A stretch of DNA of 28,820 bases from Chytridium lagenaria (GCA_025449115.1 JAHLKC010000250.1:1-28820); one strand, 5' to 3'; positions 10,636 to 21,700 are shown, numbered from the stretch's first letter. Numbers and translations are program-made. The notes: generated by a model from the sequence alone, not told the origin.

Positions 10636-11014
10636 TCTTCTATCAGGGCTGGTAAAAACCTGATTTTATTTTCTGAGAAAATCAGGTTTGGGTTTTATTC
10701 GATTAAAACCGTAAAAAAACCCGATTTAAATACTCGTGTAACAATATATATGCATAAAGTATAAACCACATAAAGTAGGAACTTTTTTACTACAACAACT
10801 ATGACATCCTAATATAATTGGCTAATTTCCTTCAATGCTCAACGGTTACTGCACCTAAGTATAAACAAAAAATCCCCCAATAGAAAAAAATATTCGGATA
10901 ATATATATATCCGTAATAAACCTGATTTGGAGGTTTTTCAAAATTCAGGTTTTTTAAAAAAACCGAATAAAACCGGACCGATTTAAACCTTGCTCTGCCA
11001 ACCCTGTCTTCTAT
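10636..11014. mobile_element. Non-autonomous hAT-type MITE with 8-bp target-site duplication
   Basis: The element runs from 10644 to 11006 (363 bp). It begins CAGGGCTGG and ends CCAACCCTG, so the termini are inverted CAGGGYTGG, typical of hAT superfamily ends. It is flanked by identical 8-bp copies of TCTTCTAT at 10636-10643 and 11007-11014, the duplication length hAT transposases make. The interior is AT-rich with no coding frame. Close to the left end is a perfect 12-bp-stem hairpin (AAACCTGATTTT at 10656-10667 with AAAATCAGGTTT at 10678-10689), and AACCTGA/TCAGGTT motifs recur near the right end, as expected for subterminal transposase-binding repeats. Confidence 0.85.
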
Positions 11015-11713
11015 TGATTTGAAGGGTGGATAATCTTAACAGGGCATTAAAGTACTCACACTTCAACGTTATCAAACGCACATTGGAGATGGCGGAGTTA
11101 TTAATGAATTATGATTCTCATATGAGTCATGTTTACTTGATCAAAAGCGCGCCGAAAGGTGGCAACGCCCTGGAGGAGACTGATAGAGGTGCCAACAAGA
11201 GTCAAGACCGTGGGTGGCCTCGTGCAAATCAATGTGGAGCGTTGGGCGATCCCAATTGAGTACTATCTCGTAAATTCACTTTCCGATGCAGAAAAGAAGC
11301 AGGGTGGGTGGGTCCCTGTGGGAGCACCGAAGTAAGTGGAGAACCAAATGTCCGCAGTCCGCACCCACCACAAACACAAGCAAGGGATGACGTGTTTAAA
11401 TGTCACTAATTAAAAATGCGATCGGATCGCTTGTTGAGGTCAATTCCACAAGAGGGTGCCTGATGAGCGGAAAAACAAAAGTTGAAACATTTTTGTGGAC
11501 ATTTTCGTCGTATGGGCCATTTTTCTTATTCAAAATCCCAAGGCTTTTTTCTTTCTCTCCCTGCAACCAACCCACCCCAAGGGCTCACCCATCCATTTAA
11601 CCATCCAACCTCTTATCCATCCATCTATCCTTCCATTCCAAACCCACAGCTAGGCAACCGAGGATCGCCCATTAAACACACAAGTCGCGTACACCACATC
11701 ACACACAAGCAGC
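11015..11713. other. Upstream region of the CFA synthase gene, no gene seen
   Basis: It contains no convincing reading frame; the frame at about 11026-11259 lacks family features. Near 11588-11640 the plus strand is an imperfect CCAT/ATCC microsatellite just upstream of the CFA start, which may lie in the 5' leader. Confidence 0.4.
11588..11640. repeat. Imperfect CCAT microsatellite
   Basis: The plus strand repeats CCAT/ATCC units with interruptions (for example ATCCATCCATCTATCC) shortly before the CFA start codon. Confidence 0.6.
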
Positions 11714-13926
11714 ATGACTGGAACAGAACAGAAGCAGCAGCAGAGTGTCATCAAGGCAAGCAACTCTTCGTTGTTGGCTGCCGTCACCTCTCTTTTCAAC
11801 CCTTGGAACAATGTCGTCAGCCTCGGTATGTCTATCATCTTCCCTCCTCTCTTTCTCGCTTATTAGACTCTTGCTCAGCACTCCTTGCCTACAATCAATC
11901 CGTTGTCTGCTCTTCCACATTGCCATCCCCATCCATCCCCCTCTGCTCTCTCTCTCTCTCCATGCCTCCCCCTCTCTCACTCTCATATCCCATATTCCTC
12001 CCCTGTTGACTGGGTGGATACCTCCATGGGATCCATCGTCCCCTCTACACTGAACCACCCTTTCAATGCTGAATTGGATTGACGTGGAATTCGAAAGGCG
12101 GGTTAGAGTGTGAGGGAGTAAGACCCGGTGGGCGGGGTGCGTGCAGTGGGCGTGAGAGTTGCTTGGACCCAAGCTGCTTCTCTTACCCTTCGGTTGCAGC
12201 GACACTCTCCCACGCTCTCAGAGTCAGTCAGAACACAACCCACTAGAAAGCCGCGCTTTTTTCAATCCCGATCGCTTGTATCACCCCCTTGCCGATCCCT
12301 TTGTACCACCACTCCCACCCCACTTGTGTCCAGTGTGTCTAATGTCCGAGCGCGCCCCTTTCTCACTCTACTTCTTGTTTAGCTCAACGCGCGTGCTTCA
12401 CCACCCTTGCTGGCATGAAGGTTGGCCACGTTCGCATCATCCTCATGCGTCCTGGATCCAACACGGTTCACGCCACCTACGATTATGGTGACATGACTTC
12501 AAAGCTTACCGCAACCGTCAAGGTGATTAAGGATGCGTTCTGGCCCAGGCTCATGATCTACGGGGCAATGGGATTCGGCGAGGCTTACATGTACAATGAA
12601 ATCGAAGTTGACAATCTTTCCACCCTTCTTCTCGTAAGCATTCTCGCCATTTTTTCCTTCTAAAAACTAAACTGGTCATGATGCTAATAAATGCTGCTCA
12701 CAGATTTTCATTCGCAACCGTGATCATTTTTCGTTGAAATGAACCTTCTCCCGTCTGGTCTCAACAAATTCATCAACTCTGTCATCCACTCCCCGATTCC
12801 CAACACCATTTACAATGCGCTTAATAACATTCAAGCCCACTATGATCTTGGCAATGAGATGTTTGCGTGTTTCTTGGACCCCACCATGACTTATTCTTGC
12901 CCGATTTGGAAGACCGTCGGAGGGAAGGAGGATGAAGATGATTTCGCGAACGAGTCGTTGGAGGAGGCGCAGATCAGTAAGATCACAGTATTTTAGATAT
13001 GGCGGCTATCAGAGAGGGGGATCACTGTGCTTGAGATTGGAACTGGGTAAGCCTTTTTCTCGTTTCCCCCAATACCACTTCTCTCCTATTTTTTCAACTC
13101 TCCATCTGCCGTAACTTTTTGTATGATTTATTAACCCGCACTCTTAGCTGGGGCGCCCTTGCCATCGAAGCCGTCCGTCGTCACAAATGCCGCGTCACCA
13201 CCCTCACCCTCTCCAAAGAACAAAAAGCCCTCGCCGAAGGTCGCATCGCCGCTGCCGGTCTCACCTCCTCCATCACCGTCCTCCTCCAAGACTACCGCAC
13301 TCTTGACCCCAAAATCCACACGTTTGACCGTATCGTCACCGTTGAAATGCTGGAAGCCGTCGGACCCGAATTTCTCCCCGTCTTTTTCCGTCAAGCCGAC
13401 GCTCTCCTCAACCCGCATCGTGGTATCCTTGCGCTTCAGGTCATCACGATGCCTGATGCGCGGTATGATGCGTACTTGAGGAAAACGGATTTCATTCAGA
13501 AAATATCTTCCCTGGTGGACATTGTCCCTCTGTTACGGGCGCTGACTGATGCGATTATGAAGGGAGGGAAAGGGGAGGTTGATTGTGGATCACATGATCA
13601 ACATTGGACCGCATTATGCAAAGGCTTTGAGGATGTGGAGGGAAAAGTTTTCTGAGAACTTTGATAAAGTTGTGGAGGAGACACCGGATATGGCTCATGT
13701 GTACACACAAGAGTTTAAGAGAAAGTGGGAGTTTTGTGAGTGTTCTTTTCATCTATTTCCTCTCTAGTCTTTTTTCCTTGGCCCGTTATTAATGTAACCT
13801 TTTTTCCCCCTACCTTTTAGACTTTGCATACTGTGAATCCGGCTTTGCATCCAGAACCCTTGGTGACATCCAAATGCGTCTACACGTGAACGCAACATGG
13901 ACCTTCTCGACGGTATCCCCATGTAA
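11714..13926 (+). CDS. Cyclopropane-fatty-acyl-phospholipid synthase-type methyltransferase
   Basis: CFA synthases use S-adenosylmethionine to add a methylene (or, in relatives, a methyl) group to a double bond of phospholipid acyl chains. Five exons are inferred: 11714-11825, 12383-12633, 12704-13046, 13148-13735 and 13821-13926, about 466 aa. Exon 1 joins exon 2 in phase to read NVVSLAQRACFTTLAG. Landmarks are the N-terminal domain (GFGEAYMYNEIEVDNLSTLL), AHYDLGNEMFACFLDPTMTY with the following SCPIW, SAM motif I VLEIGTGWGALAIEA (about residue 228-242) split by intron 3, LTLSKEQKALAE, TVEMLEAVG, LQVITMPDARYDAY, a FPGG segment, RMWREKFSENFD and YCESGFASRTLGD. The Cys of YSCPIW matches the E. 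coli active-site Cys; the LQVITMP and WREKF motifs are as in plant and fungal members. Breaks are inferred near 12743, 12985, 13025, 13502, 13577 and 13890. With the last repaired, the protein ends NMDLLDGIPM. Confidence 0.85.
11826..12382 (+). other. Unusually long intron 1 of the CFA gene
   Basis: At 557 nt this is several times longer than the other introns in the window. It starts GTATGT and ends TTGTTTAG, is strongly pyrimidine-rich, and holds a (CT)n microsatellite at about 11946-11960. Frames within it look like composition artefacts. Confidence 0.6.
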
Positions 13927-14349
13927 CCCCCCTTACTTCCTATAATGCCTTAAAACCCCAATACCCTCACAAACACACAAAACCCGCTTTTGAATTCTCC
14001 AAACACTGTTCAAATTTTATCTCTAAACCAATCTATTTGTTTTCTTCACCTTTTTGTTAAATTTTTTTAAAACTATTTCGTTTTGGACCTGCCTTATGGA
14101 TTAATTGCTCCATGTGTGATTATGGTATGAGTCAGTACCCCACTTTTCCGTTGACAAAACGAGTGGGTAGAGTAGAATGACCAGTCTTTATAAATCCTAC
14201 TCTTTCCATTCCTTAAAATACAAGAAAAACAGAAATATAAATAAAAACAATCTCTCTTTTAATCACGAAAACCTGGCCTTACGCCTGATAGAAAAGTAAG
14301 CAAAATACAAAAGGTGGAAAATCCATCCATATTGACCAAAAGCCCACTT
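13927..14349. other. Intergenic region between convergent CFA and NUP85 genes
   Basis: It contains both 3' untranslated regions and no coding frame. An AATAAA hexamer at 14240-14245 on the plus strand is a possible polyadenylation signal for the CFA gene. A T-rich run lies at about 14050-14080. Confidence 0.4.
14240..14245 (+). terminator. Possible polyadenylation hexamer AATAAA of the CFA gene
   Basis: AATAAA lies about 310 bp after the CFA stop in A-rich sequence, but also close to the 3' end of the convergent NUP85 gene. Assignment is tentative. Confidence 0.25.
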
Positions 14350-17300
14350 TTACTCCCTCCCCAACTCTCTCATCCTCCCCTTCCCCGTCTTCCCCGTGTT
14401 CCCCACAGGTCCCCTCCTAAAACTTCCCCCCAACCCTCCAGCAGGCGTCGGCGTTGACATACCAAACCCACTCGTCGCACCCCCCACACCTAACAGTCGA
14501 CGGCATATCAACAAGTACTCTGAAAAACTCTCATCCATCTCGGTGTCCCCAAAATCGGCGACGCAAACCTCGCCGGCGTTGGACGGGAAGGTGTGGACGG
14601 ACTTGCGACATGGTTAATTCTTTAAACCCAGGCACAGGTGATTCTTGAACCCCCTCCCAATTCCCACCAAACCCATCCTCCTCCCCATACTCCATCTCCA
14701 TTTCCGTATGTCCAAACATTCTCGTACCCGTCATGCCCCCAACCGTCTTACCCGTTGTCCCTCCAGTCATTCCCGCCGTCCCACGCGCCCAGCCGGCGAC
14801 GCCACAAACTCAAACCCATTCCCAAGCCCCTTCAACGCCGTCGCCGGATTCGCCGGTGACCCAAACAAAACACTCCCAGGCGTCCCCACCTTCTTATCGT
14901 CGATATCACATGTGGTGTCGGTGGAGCATGTCTCGCAGGTGTCAACGCCGTCGGAACAGCATGTCGAAAAGGTGATACCGAATACGGTGCGACCTGCAAA
15001 CAGGTTGAACAACACCTTTCCTCATCTCACCCACCAACGTCCTCCCCAGGTTCCTTGCAAGCGCTACCCTAACAACATCCAAGTCACGTTTCCACTTTAA
15101 AAGTCGCTCATATTCGCGTCCCCCTACATCCTCCACATTGAACCCATCTAAAAGTGATCCTCGTTTCCCCTTTTTCGGTGTAACCCCCCAAGTCGTCATC
15201 CCAACCCCCATCTCCCTCCCCCAACCTTCACACCCTCCTTCAAAACCGGCACCAAAGAAAACGGATCCAGCAAACTCTGCATCGCACGTAAATTCGTCAC
15301 AAGCTCCTCAAGGCATCTCATCAACTCAAACGTACCCGCCGAATCAATCGGCGGCGCATGTCCGCTCGGATGTACTTCCATCGGTCCCTTCAACACCCCA
15401 TACGTTGGTAAAAACTTTGCCCTCGCCAATTCATCCGGCGTGAGACCCGTCTCTTGTCGCGGTGTGGGCGGGGGCCCTCAAGGAGTGGAACTGCATCAAG
15501 AAGGAGCGACCCCCACATGAACCTCGGTGCAAGCCCTGTCGAGAACAACGCGACAAGAGCGCGTCCAGCTTCTCTCCAATTCAGAGCTTCATATAATTTT
15601 TGGTATCTCCGGTATTCCGATAAAAAGGCGAGTCGAGAAGTCAGGTTCATGGCGGTTGGGTTGAGTTCATCCATTACCTGAGAAGCAGCTGTGATTGATG
15701 CATCTATTGATGATGAAACAGGTTCCTCCTCAGCATCATCCATGCTATCTTTCCCACCTGCCGCGACCTTAAACCCGTCCATCATCACCTTCTTCGCCTT
15801 CTCTCTCATCTTCGTCCCCGTCTCTTCAACATATATCTTTAAAACCTTATCCGCAACACCAACCGCAACCCCACCTCCCCCGCCCCCGCACAAAGCTCCA
15901 AAGCCTCCCCATACCTTCCCGCCCCAACCCTTTTCCTCGCTGCAACCCTCCTCAAACTCTTTTCAATATATCCCTCCACCCCCTTCCGCCTCCACCTCAA
16001 ATCCACCTCCCTCGCTAACGCCACAACCTTCCTAAACTTGGCCCAGTCCCATCCCCAACATCCAACCTCATAATATGCATATCAAGTCGATTCAACGCCA
16101 TCTCCGTGTCCCCACCCCCGTAGAGTAGATACTCGATCCCAACCCTCCACAACGACGTATGCGACGCAAGAGGATCCGCGTACTCCATGATATACCATTC
16201 TCGTAACGTCGGCGTCCTCTCATACACAGGTACAACCCGTTCATCCTCCTCAAAAGGTGAGCTCAAGATCGTAAAAGTCTCCCGTCCTTCCGCCATATCC
16301 AACCTCCCAAACTTGTCCAACAAATCAGTTAAATGCGTCACGAGCCACGGATCAATCCGCGTGCAATACATGATGGCACCTTCAAAGTTGAGGTCGAGGA
16401 GGGATGTTAAAGCAAGGTCGAGCATGGATCGAACTCCAACGTTCGTGTCGTCGTCGGGTAAAGCCGAACGTGCCTTTTCCATGTACTCGCCCACACCCTG
16501 AAACGACACCAACGGGTCCGTGAAGACAATCATGGCAACCATCGCAGCCGCCCATTCCTCCCGGCCGTATCCACAATAGTTTCTTCATCCCCAGCGAGGA
16601 TCGAGAAAATCGTTTCAAAGTTGGATCGGATCGTTGATAAACCGTTCCGGTCGTCCTTCTTGTCGCCAAGAACAGTCAAGGTACCCCCTTTCAGCGCAGA
16701 AATAACATTCGTTTTTCCATCGCCTCCAGCGGGCGGTGAACTCAACGGTGGAGGATGTAGCGCTTGGACGGGGCATGGTGTGTAGGAGTTCCGTTAAAGC
16801 AGCCACAGCAGCCCCAACTCCACCCCCACTCCCCCCGGTCCATGAGCAAACCGTACATCCGCCGCATTCACCAGCATCCCCAACAGATTCACCGCTACAG
16901 TAAACATCCCCCTCATCACCGTTAATTGCAAGCATTCCCAGAAATCCCTCGAATCAATCACATCACTGGCAGACGTTGCGTTAAGGATTTGTTGACGGGT
17001 GGGTTTGGGGTATGAGGAGTTTAGCCAGTTTAGAAGGTCTTCAGCTATATACGCTGGTTGTTCATCAGAGATGCGGGGTTCGCCGTCATCATCATATTCC
17101 CCTTCTTCTTCAACCTGCAGCCGTTCTTCTTCAGATACTCCACCCGTTCCCATGTACATGATCTCAGCGAGTAGCCAAACACTATGCATTGCATGGAAGA
17201 TGGCCTTTTCATTTGTGACGGCATCTACCCCAGGCTCTCCTCTCATAGACTCCTCCAACTTCTCCAACCCAAATAAATGACTTTGAATCTCGTATCGATA

Positions 17301-17821
17301 CAAATAACTGAACTTTTGCAGGTGTTTGCGTTTAATAGGGAACACTTTTCTTGGTTCCCCTACCATCCCGCCCCTTGCCCCCTCAAGCCCGAAATTCATC
17401 AAAGCCTCCGTCGTCACGGCTCATCATCATCCAGATCCATTTCATCAAACTCCCTCCGCGAGTTCCTCTCAGCAACGAGTTTCACCTCAAACTCCCTCCA
17501 CGTTGTCTGAAGGTGCGCGAATATCCCAAATGTCCCATTGACGAATGCCTTGCGATCCACCGCGAACAGTTTGTTTGCAATTTCTACGATAGTTGTGTCT
17601 TGGGAGAATAGTTGTGTGAGTGGGATGGATTCTTTGGGGTGTTTAGCGGCTGGGAACATGATGATTTTTGAGTTGATTGCGCATGGGGCGGAGGATCGGA
17701 AGGTGCGGTTTGTAGAGAGGAGTTGGGGAAGGCTGGAGGCTTTTGTGAGCCGGAGGTAGCTCGTGGGGGCGGTTTCTGATTCTAGGGTGTAGATGACTTC
17801 GCTGATGTCGTCCGAGGACAT
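14350..17821 (-). CDS. NUP85: Nucleoporin Nup85-like scaffold protein, multiply frameshifted
   Basis: Nup85 is an ACE1-fold alpha-helical scaffold of the Y (Nup84) complex of the nuclear pore. The protein starts MSSDDISEVIYTLES and reads helical text throughout. Recognisable segments are HAMHSVWLLAEIMYMG, AEDLLNWLNSSYPKPT, DFWECLQLTVMRGMFTVAVN, ALTELLHTMPRP, RWRRWKNEC, AAMVAMIVFTDPLVSFQGV, RTPTLREWYIMEYADPL, SEYRRYQKLYEALNWREA, MWGSLLLDAVPLLEG, FELMRCLEELV and VALARNLGRTLVGEM. No intron is needed. About ten single-base breaks lie near 17415, 16820, 16715, 16555, 16045, 15890, 15470, 15200, 15030, 14785 and 14570; those examined in detail (near 17415 and 16555) are mended by one added base in a C or G run. 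With the breaks mended it is about 1160 aa. The last 220 or so residues (after about 15040) are Gly/Thr/Pro-rich and seem to be an extension. The family call rests on motif pattern, not alignment. Confidence 0.72.
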
Positions 17822-18788
17822 GCTGCAGAGGTTGGGGGGGTGAAAGTATATGCTGGTGAAAGGAGGTACGCGGTGGGTTACCGATGGATGCTGATGATAA
17901 CATGGAGAGGGTTAGTGACGCTTCAGATTGACGGATGCTCAAGCGGTGATGCTCACCTCAACTTGCGGCAGACGTTCCGTCCGACACCTGCTTGAAAAGA
18001 GGCCGTCGTTTGTTCAATTTCTTTTTTTTCAAAACGACAAATTCGGAACTGGCTACAGAGACGACGCGTCGTCAAATATGATCGTCCTCGGTAAAGGCGC
18101 GATCCACACCTTGTCTAAATGCTGAAATCTATCATAGTGTGATGTGAGTATCAACGGTAAAGACGTCTGGACCGAATCTTTAGTGACAAGCGATCCCCTC
18201 TCCAACCTAAACCCTCCGTCCTCACACCAAGTCAGTCCTGCCGTGGGTGCCTGATGACATCGAGTCTCAATCTCGTCTCAACGGCTCAAGCAAGCAAGAC
18301 GCACCTTATACTACAACGAGCAGCGACCGTCCGCAAGTGAAGAGTCGGAAAGATGGTTGGGTTTGTGAAAAATTTAAACATGACGACTGAAACGATCCCG
18401 CAAAAGAGACCATTCGAATTAATAAAGGACGATCAACGCGATATTGCAAAATAAAGACAGTGTATTCAATATATCCACAATCATAGATAGAAATTAAGGA
18501 AAGAGTAGCCTCTAGCTCCACTTTTGTTGTTTTTTTTGGGAGATGGACTGTTTGGTCTAGTTTCATTTTAGTGACTGCTCGCCGTCAGTGTTAAAAAGCA
18601 AACAGACTGTAGCTCTTACGCGTGTAACGAATAAATGACAGTATAAATAACGTCTCTATTACGTAAAAAAAAAAAACAATGCCTATGCTTCAGAATTTGC
18701 AACAGTTCTTCCCCTCTCCAAACCATTTTTCTCATTCACCTCCCCACACCTTCACCTTCCAGATCCTCCTCAACTGTACTCATCTGCC
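17822..18788. other. Intergenic region between NUP85 and the coiled-coil gene
   Basis: It holds the promoter of NUP85 (minus strand) and the 3' end of the coiled-coil gene. No reading frame has protein similarity; the 86-aa frame at 18306-18566 on the minus strand looks random. A perfect 14-bp palindrome with a central ACGCGT lies at 18061-18074, and another ACGCGT at 18618. No tRNA-like fold was noticed. Confidence 0.4.
18061..18074. promoter_or_regulatory. Perfect palindrome GACGACGCGTCGTC upstream of NUP85
   Basis: This 14-bp sequence equals its own reverse complement and contains the ACGCGT hexamer. It lies about 240 bp upstream of the NUP85 start. It resembles a dimeric factor site, but nothing else supports function. 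Confidence 0.3.
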
Positions 18789-21700
18789 TCAAAACACTTG
18801 CTCAACCACATCTTCCGCCTCCTCACATCTCAATCTCCACCTCTCCATCTCCGTCCTCAAACTCCCAATCTCCAACATCGCGTCATTATATTTCTCAAGT
18901 ACAAGCTCATCCACATCCCCTTTCCCACGCGGCGATGGTGCAGACGCAATCGCAGACCCTACAATCAACCTCTTGATCTCGGCATTAGCTCGAAGTTGGT
19001 GATCAAGCTGCGACGCGATGGCTGAATGTTGCTGTTGTAGGGTGACGTATTTGTGGGTGAGTTTTGTTAAGGCTGCGTGAAGGGTTTCCAATTGTTCCGA
19101 CCTTGGCTCTTCTGCTGGCACAAGGTCGGTTGTGGCGTCCCGGTCTGTCTGCGGGTCACTTGCACGTTGAGCTGCCGTGGATGAGGACACAGAAGGTGAC
19201 CGGCTGCGCATGCCGGATGACGTAGCTAGAGCACTTATACCAGAAGCACTACGGCTTAATGCGGCCTTGACGGACCCCAACCGAGAAATAGGCTCAGTTT
19301 GAACACCCTGATCGGCCACCGTAACATAACCAGGAGGAACAACAGTATCTCTGTCAACAATAGCATCGGCACGAGTTAAGTCAATCGACATCGAGGATCT
19401 AGCGATAGCGTCCTCGAGCTTCTCATGTTGAAGGTCGAGGATGGTATGAGCCTCAACAAGATCGTTCTGTTGCTTCTTATAAGCCGATATAATGTTCTTG
19501 ACCCATGCTTGAACGCTCACTTCTTCGGGCTTTAGAATGTTCTGTGAAAGCCCTCCAGCCGTCATCCTGCTGTCCAAGATTAACTTGCGGGTTGTTCCCA
19601 TCTCCTTTGTAAGACCCATATAGTCCATATGGATACGCTCAATCTCTTTATACAAAGTCTGTTCCTTAAGCTTCCATGTTTCCCGTTCACGCTTTAGCCG
19701 GTCCGAGGCGAGAGTAAGCTGATTCTCAATCTCAGTCATTTGCTCACGTGTGGCTTCATCCACTGGTCCTGACTTTTTGTAAGTCTCAAGAGATTCCTTC
19801 GTTGCTTCGGACTCCTGCTTCCATGATTGAGCCTGCTTAGCAAGTTCATCACATTGGAGACGAAGCGTAGCAACGAGCTCGGTCATGGCGGCTTGTTCCA
19901 GGGAACGGTCATCACTTATCGGTGTGGCTGCAGGCTGCCTGGCGAGGCGCTCGCTCAAAGAGTCGTATTCCTTCTTTGAATTGTTGAGTTCTGAACGCAA
20001 GCCGTCAAGCGACGATTGGGCTGCTTCAAAGGATTTCTGAAGTGCATCCTTTTCCAAAGTAATTTCCTTGACAGCATGAGCAAGTTTTGAGAGTTCATCC
20101 TGCGACGGTGCATCCTCTAACTCCTTTTTAAGTTTTTTGACTTTACTTTCCAGTTCCACGTGCCTGGCTTTAAAAAGTTCAAGCTCTCGCGTGAGCTTGA
20201 TCTTCTCCTCCTTCAAAGAATCGTTCTCCTCCCTTAACGCCTTTCTCCAAGCTTCCACCTCTTCATTTGTGGCACGCTCAAGCATTCTTAACCTCTTCTC
20301 TAACTCTGTCGATCTTTCGATTAAATGGTTTTTGTCAACTCTTAAGCCCTCAGTTTCCCTTAGAAGCTTAACTTTATCCAACCTCAAATTCTCCTTCTCA
20401 CTAGCAGACCCCTCCAACAACCCCTTTAACTCTTCCACCTCCACCCTTAGCTTCCCCTCATTTCCTCCCGTTGATACAACTGCATCCCTCAACCTCGCCA
20501 TCTCCTCTTGGAATCTCAACCTCTCCTCCCTCCAATGCGACGCACCTCCCTCCTTCAACTCCGCAAGTTCACTTTGTAATTTCGAGTTCCCTTCTCCAAG
20601 CATCTGAATAGATCCTCTCGCAACTTCCAACTCCGTCTGCAGTCTCTTGGCCACAGTATCAGCCTCAACAGCCTCCAACCGTGCCCTCAATTCCCTATTC
20701 TCATGTGCAAGTTCCCGATTTTCCCTATTCGCCGCCTCCATATTCCTCGTTAACACCTCGACCTTTCTCCCCAACCCTTCAGAATTATTCGACGTGGATT
20801 TTTTCGATGCCTTCAAATTATTCACCTCCCTTTGCAAAATATCCCGTCGATCACACGCGGCTTTATGAAGCGCCTCCAACTCCCTCAACCTATGTGCGAT
20901 GGTAGCGTTACTACGAATAAGTTCTTGCTCCTTCGTCGCAAACAATACACGGTCACGATCACGCTCATCAAGTGATGCCTCGAGTTCCGATGCAAGGTTT
21001 TCGCATCGATCACGAAGAGACTGCACAACTTCTGCGTCAGCAGATCCAGACGCTGTGTCGACGGATATGGTGTTGATGTGACGGATTTCAAGGAGTGAGA
21101 CTTGGAGACGAGCGTTATCGTCTGCGAGGAGGCGCATGGCGAGATCCTTCTCGCGAAGTTGACGAGAGAGTGTGTCTACTTCCGATTCCATTGCGCCTAT
21201 TGCATCAGAGATATCGGTGTCATCGGTTTGAACCCATTGAGTGGCTCTTTGGGTGACGGATTTTCGTGGGTTTGAGAGGGATCCGACTGAGCGTCTGAGA
21301 TCGAAAGACGATACATCGGGCTCATTGATATCCTTCCCTTGCTCGAGATCTCGTACACGGCATCGGAGTTGATGGAGCCATGCTTTTAGTAACGTCGGAT
21401 CGCCCTCTACTTCTGACATGGCGTCTTGTTGCATATCCAAGTCATATTGGAACAGGTCGCAGAACCTGCGACCATATTTCGTAACATGGTGATTTGTGCG
21501 TTTCGTCTTGCTAGTTGATCCTGGAGGTCGGAAATGTATGCGTCAGGGTGAAATGAGGTATTGGTATCGTTAAAAGCTTTTGTGATTTGTTGAGAGGAGA
21601 GGTCTTGGGAGGATGTGATTTGGAGGCTTGTTATTGATGATCGTGCGGAAGAGTTTGGGCTCTACAGATATATTATTAGATATAAACATATAACTTTTAG

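Noticed and set aside
11482..12382. Several long frames rich in Ser, Pro, Leu and His on both strands
   Set aside because: They arise from pyrimidine-rich sequence in the CFA leader and intron 1 and have no conserved motif.
18306..18566. 86-codon minus-strand frame between NUP85 and the coiled-coil gene
   Set aside because: No family features, no plausible splice partners, and ordinary intergenic composition.
20137..20905. Plus-strand frames up to 156 codons inside the coiled-coil gene
   Set aside because: Antisense shadows of the Glu/Leu/Lys-rich coding strand, giving Ser/Phe/Leu-rich text.
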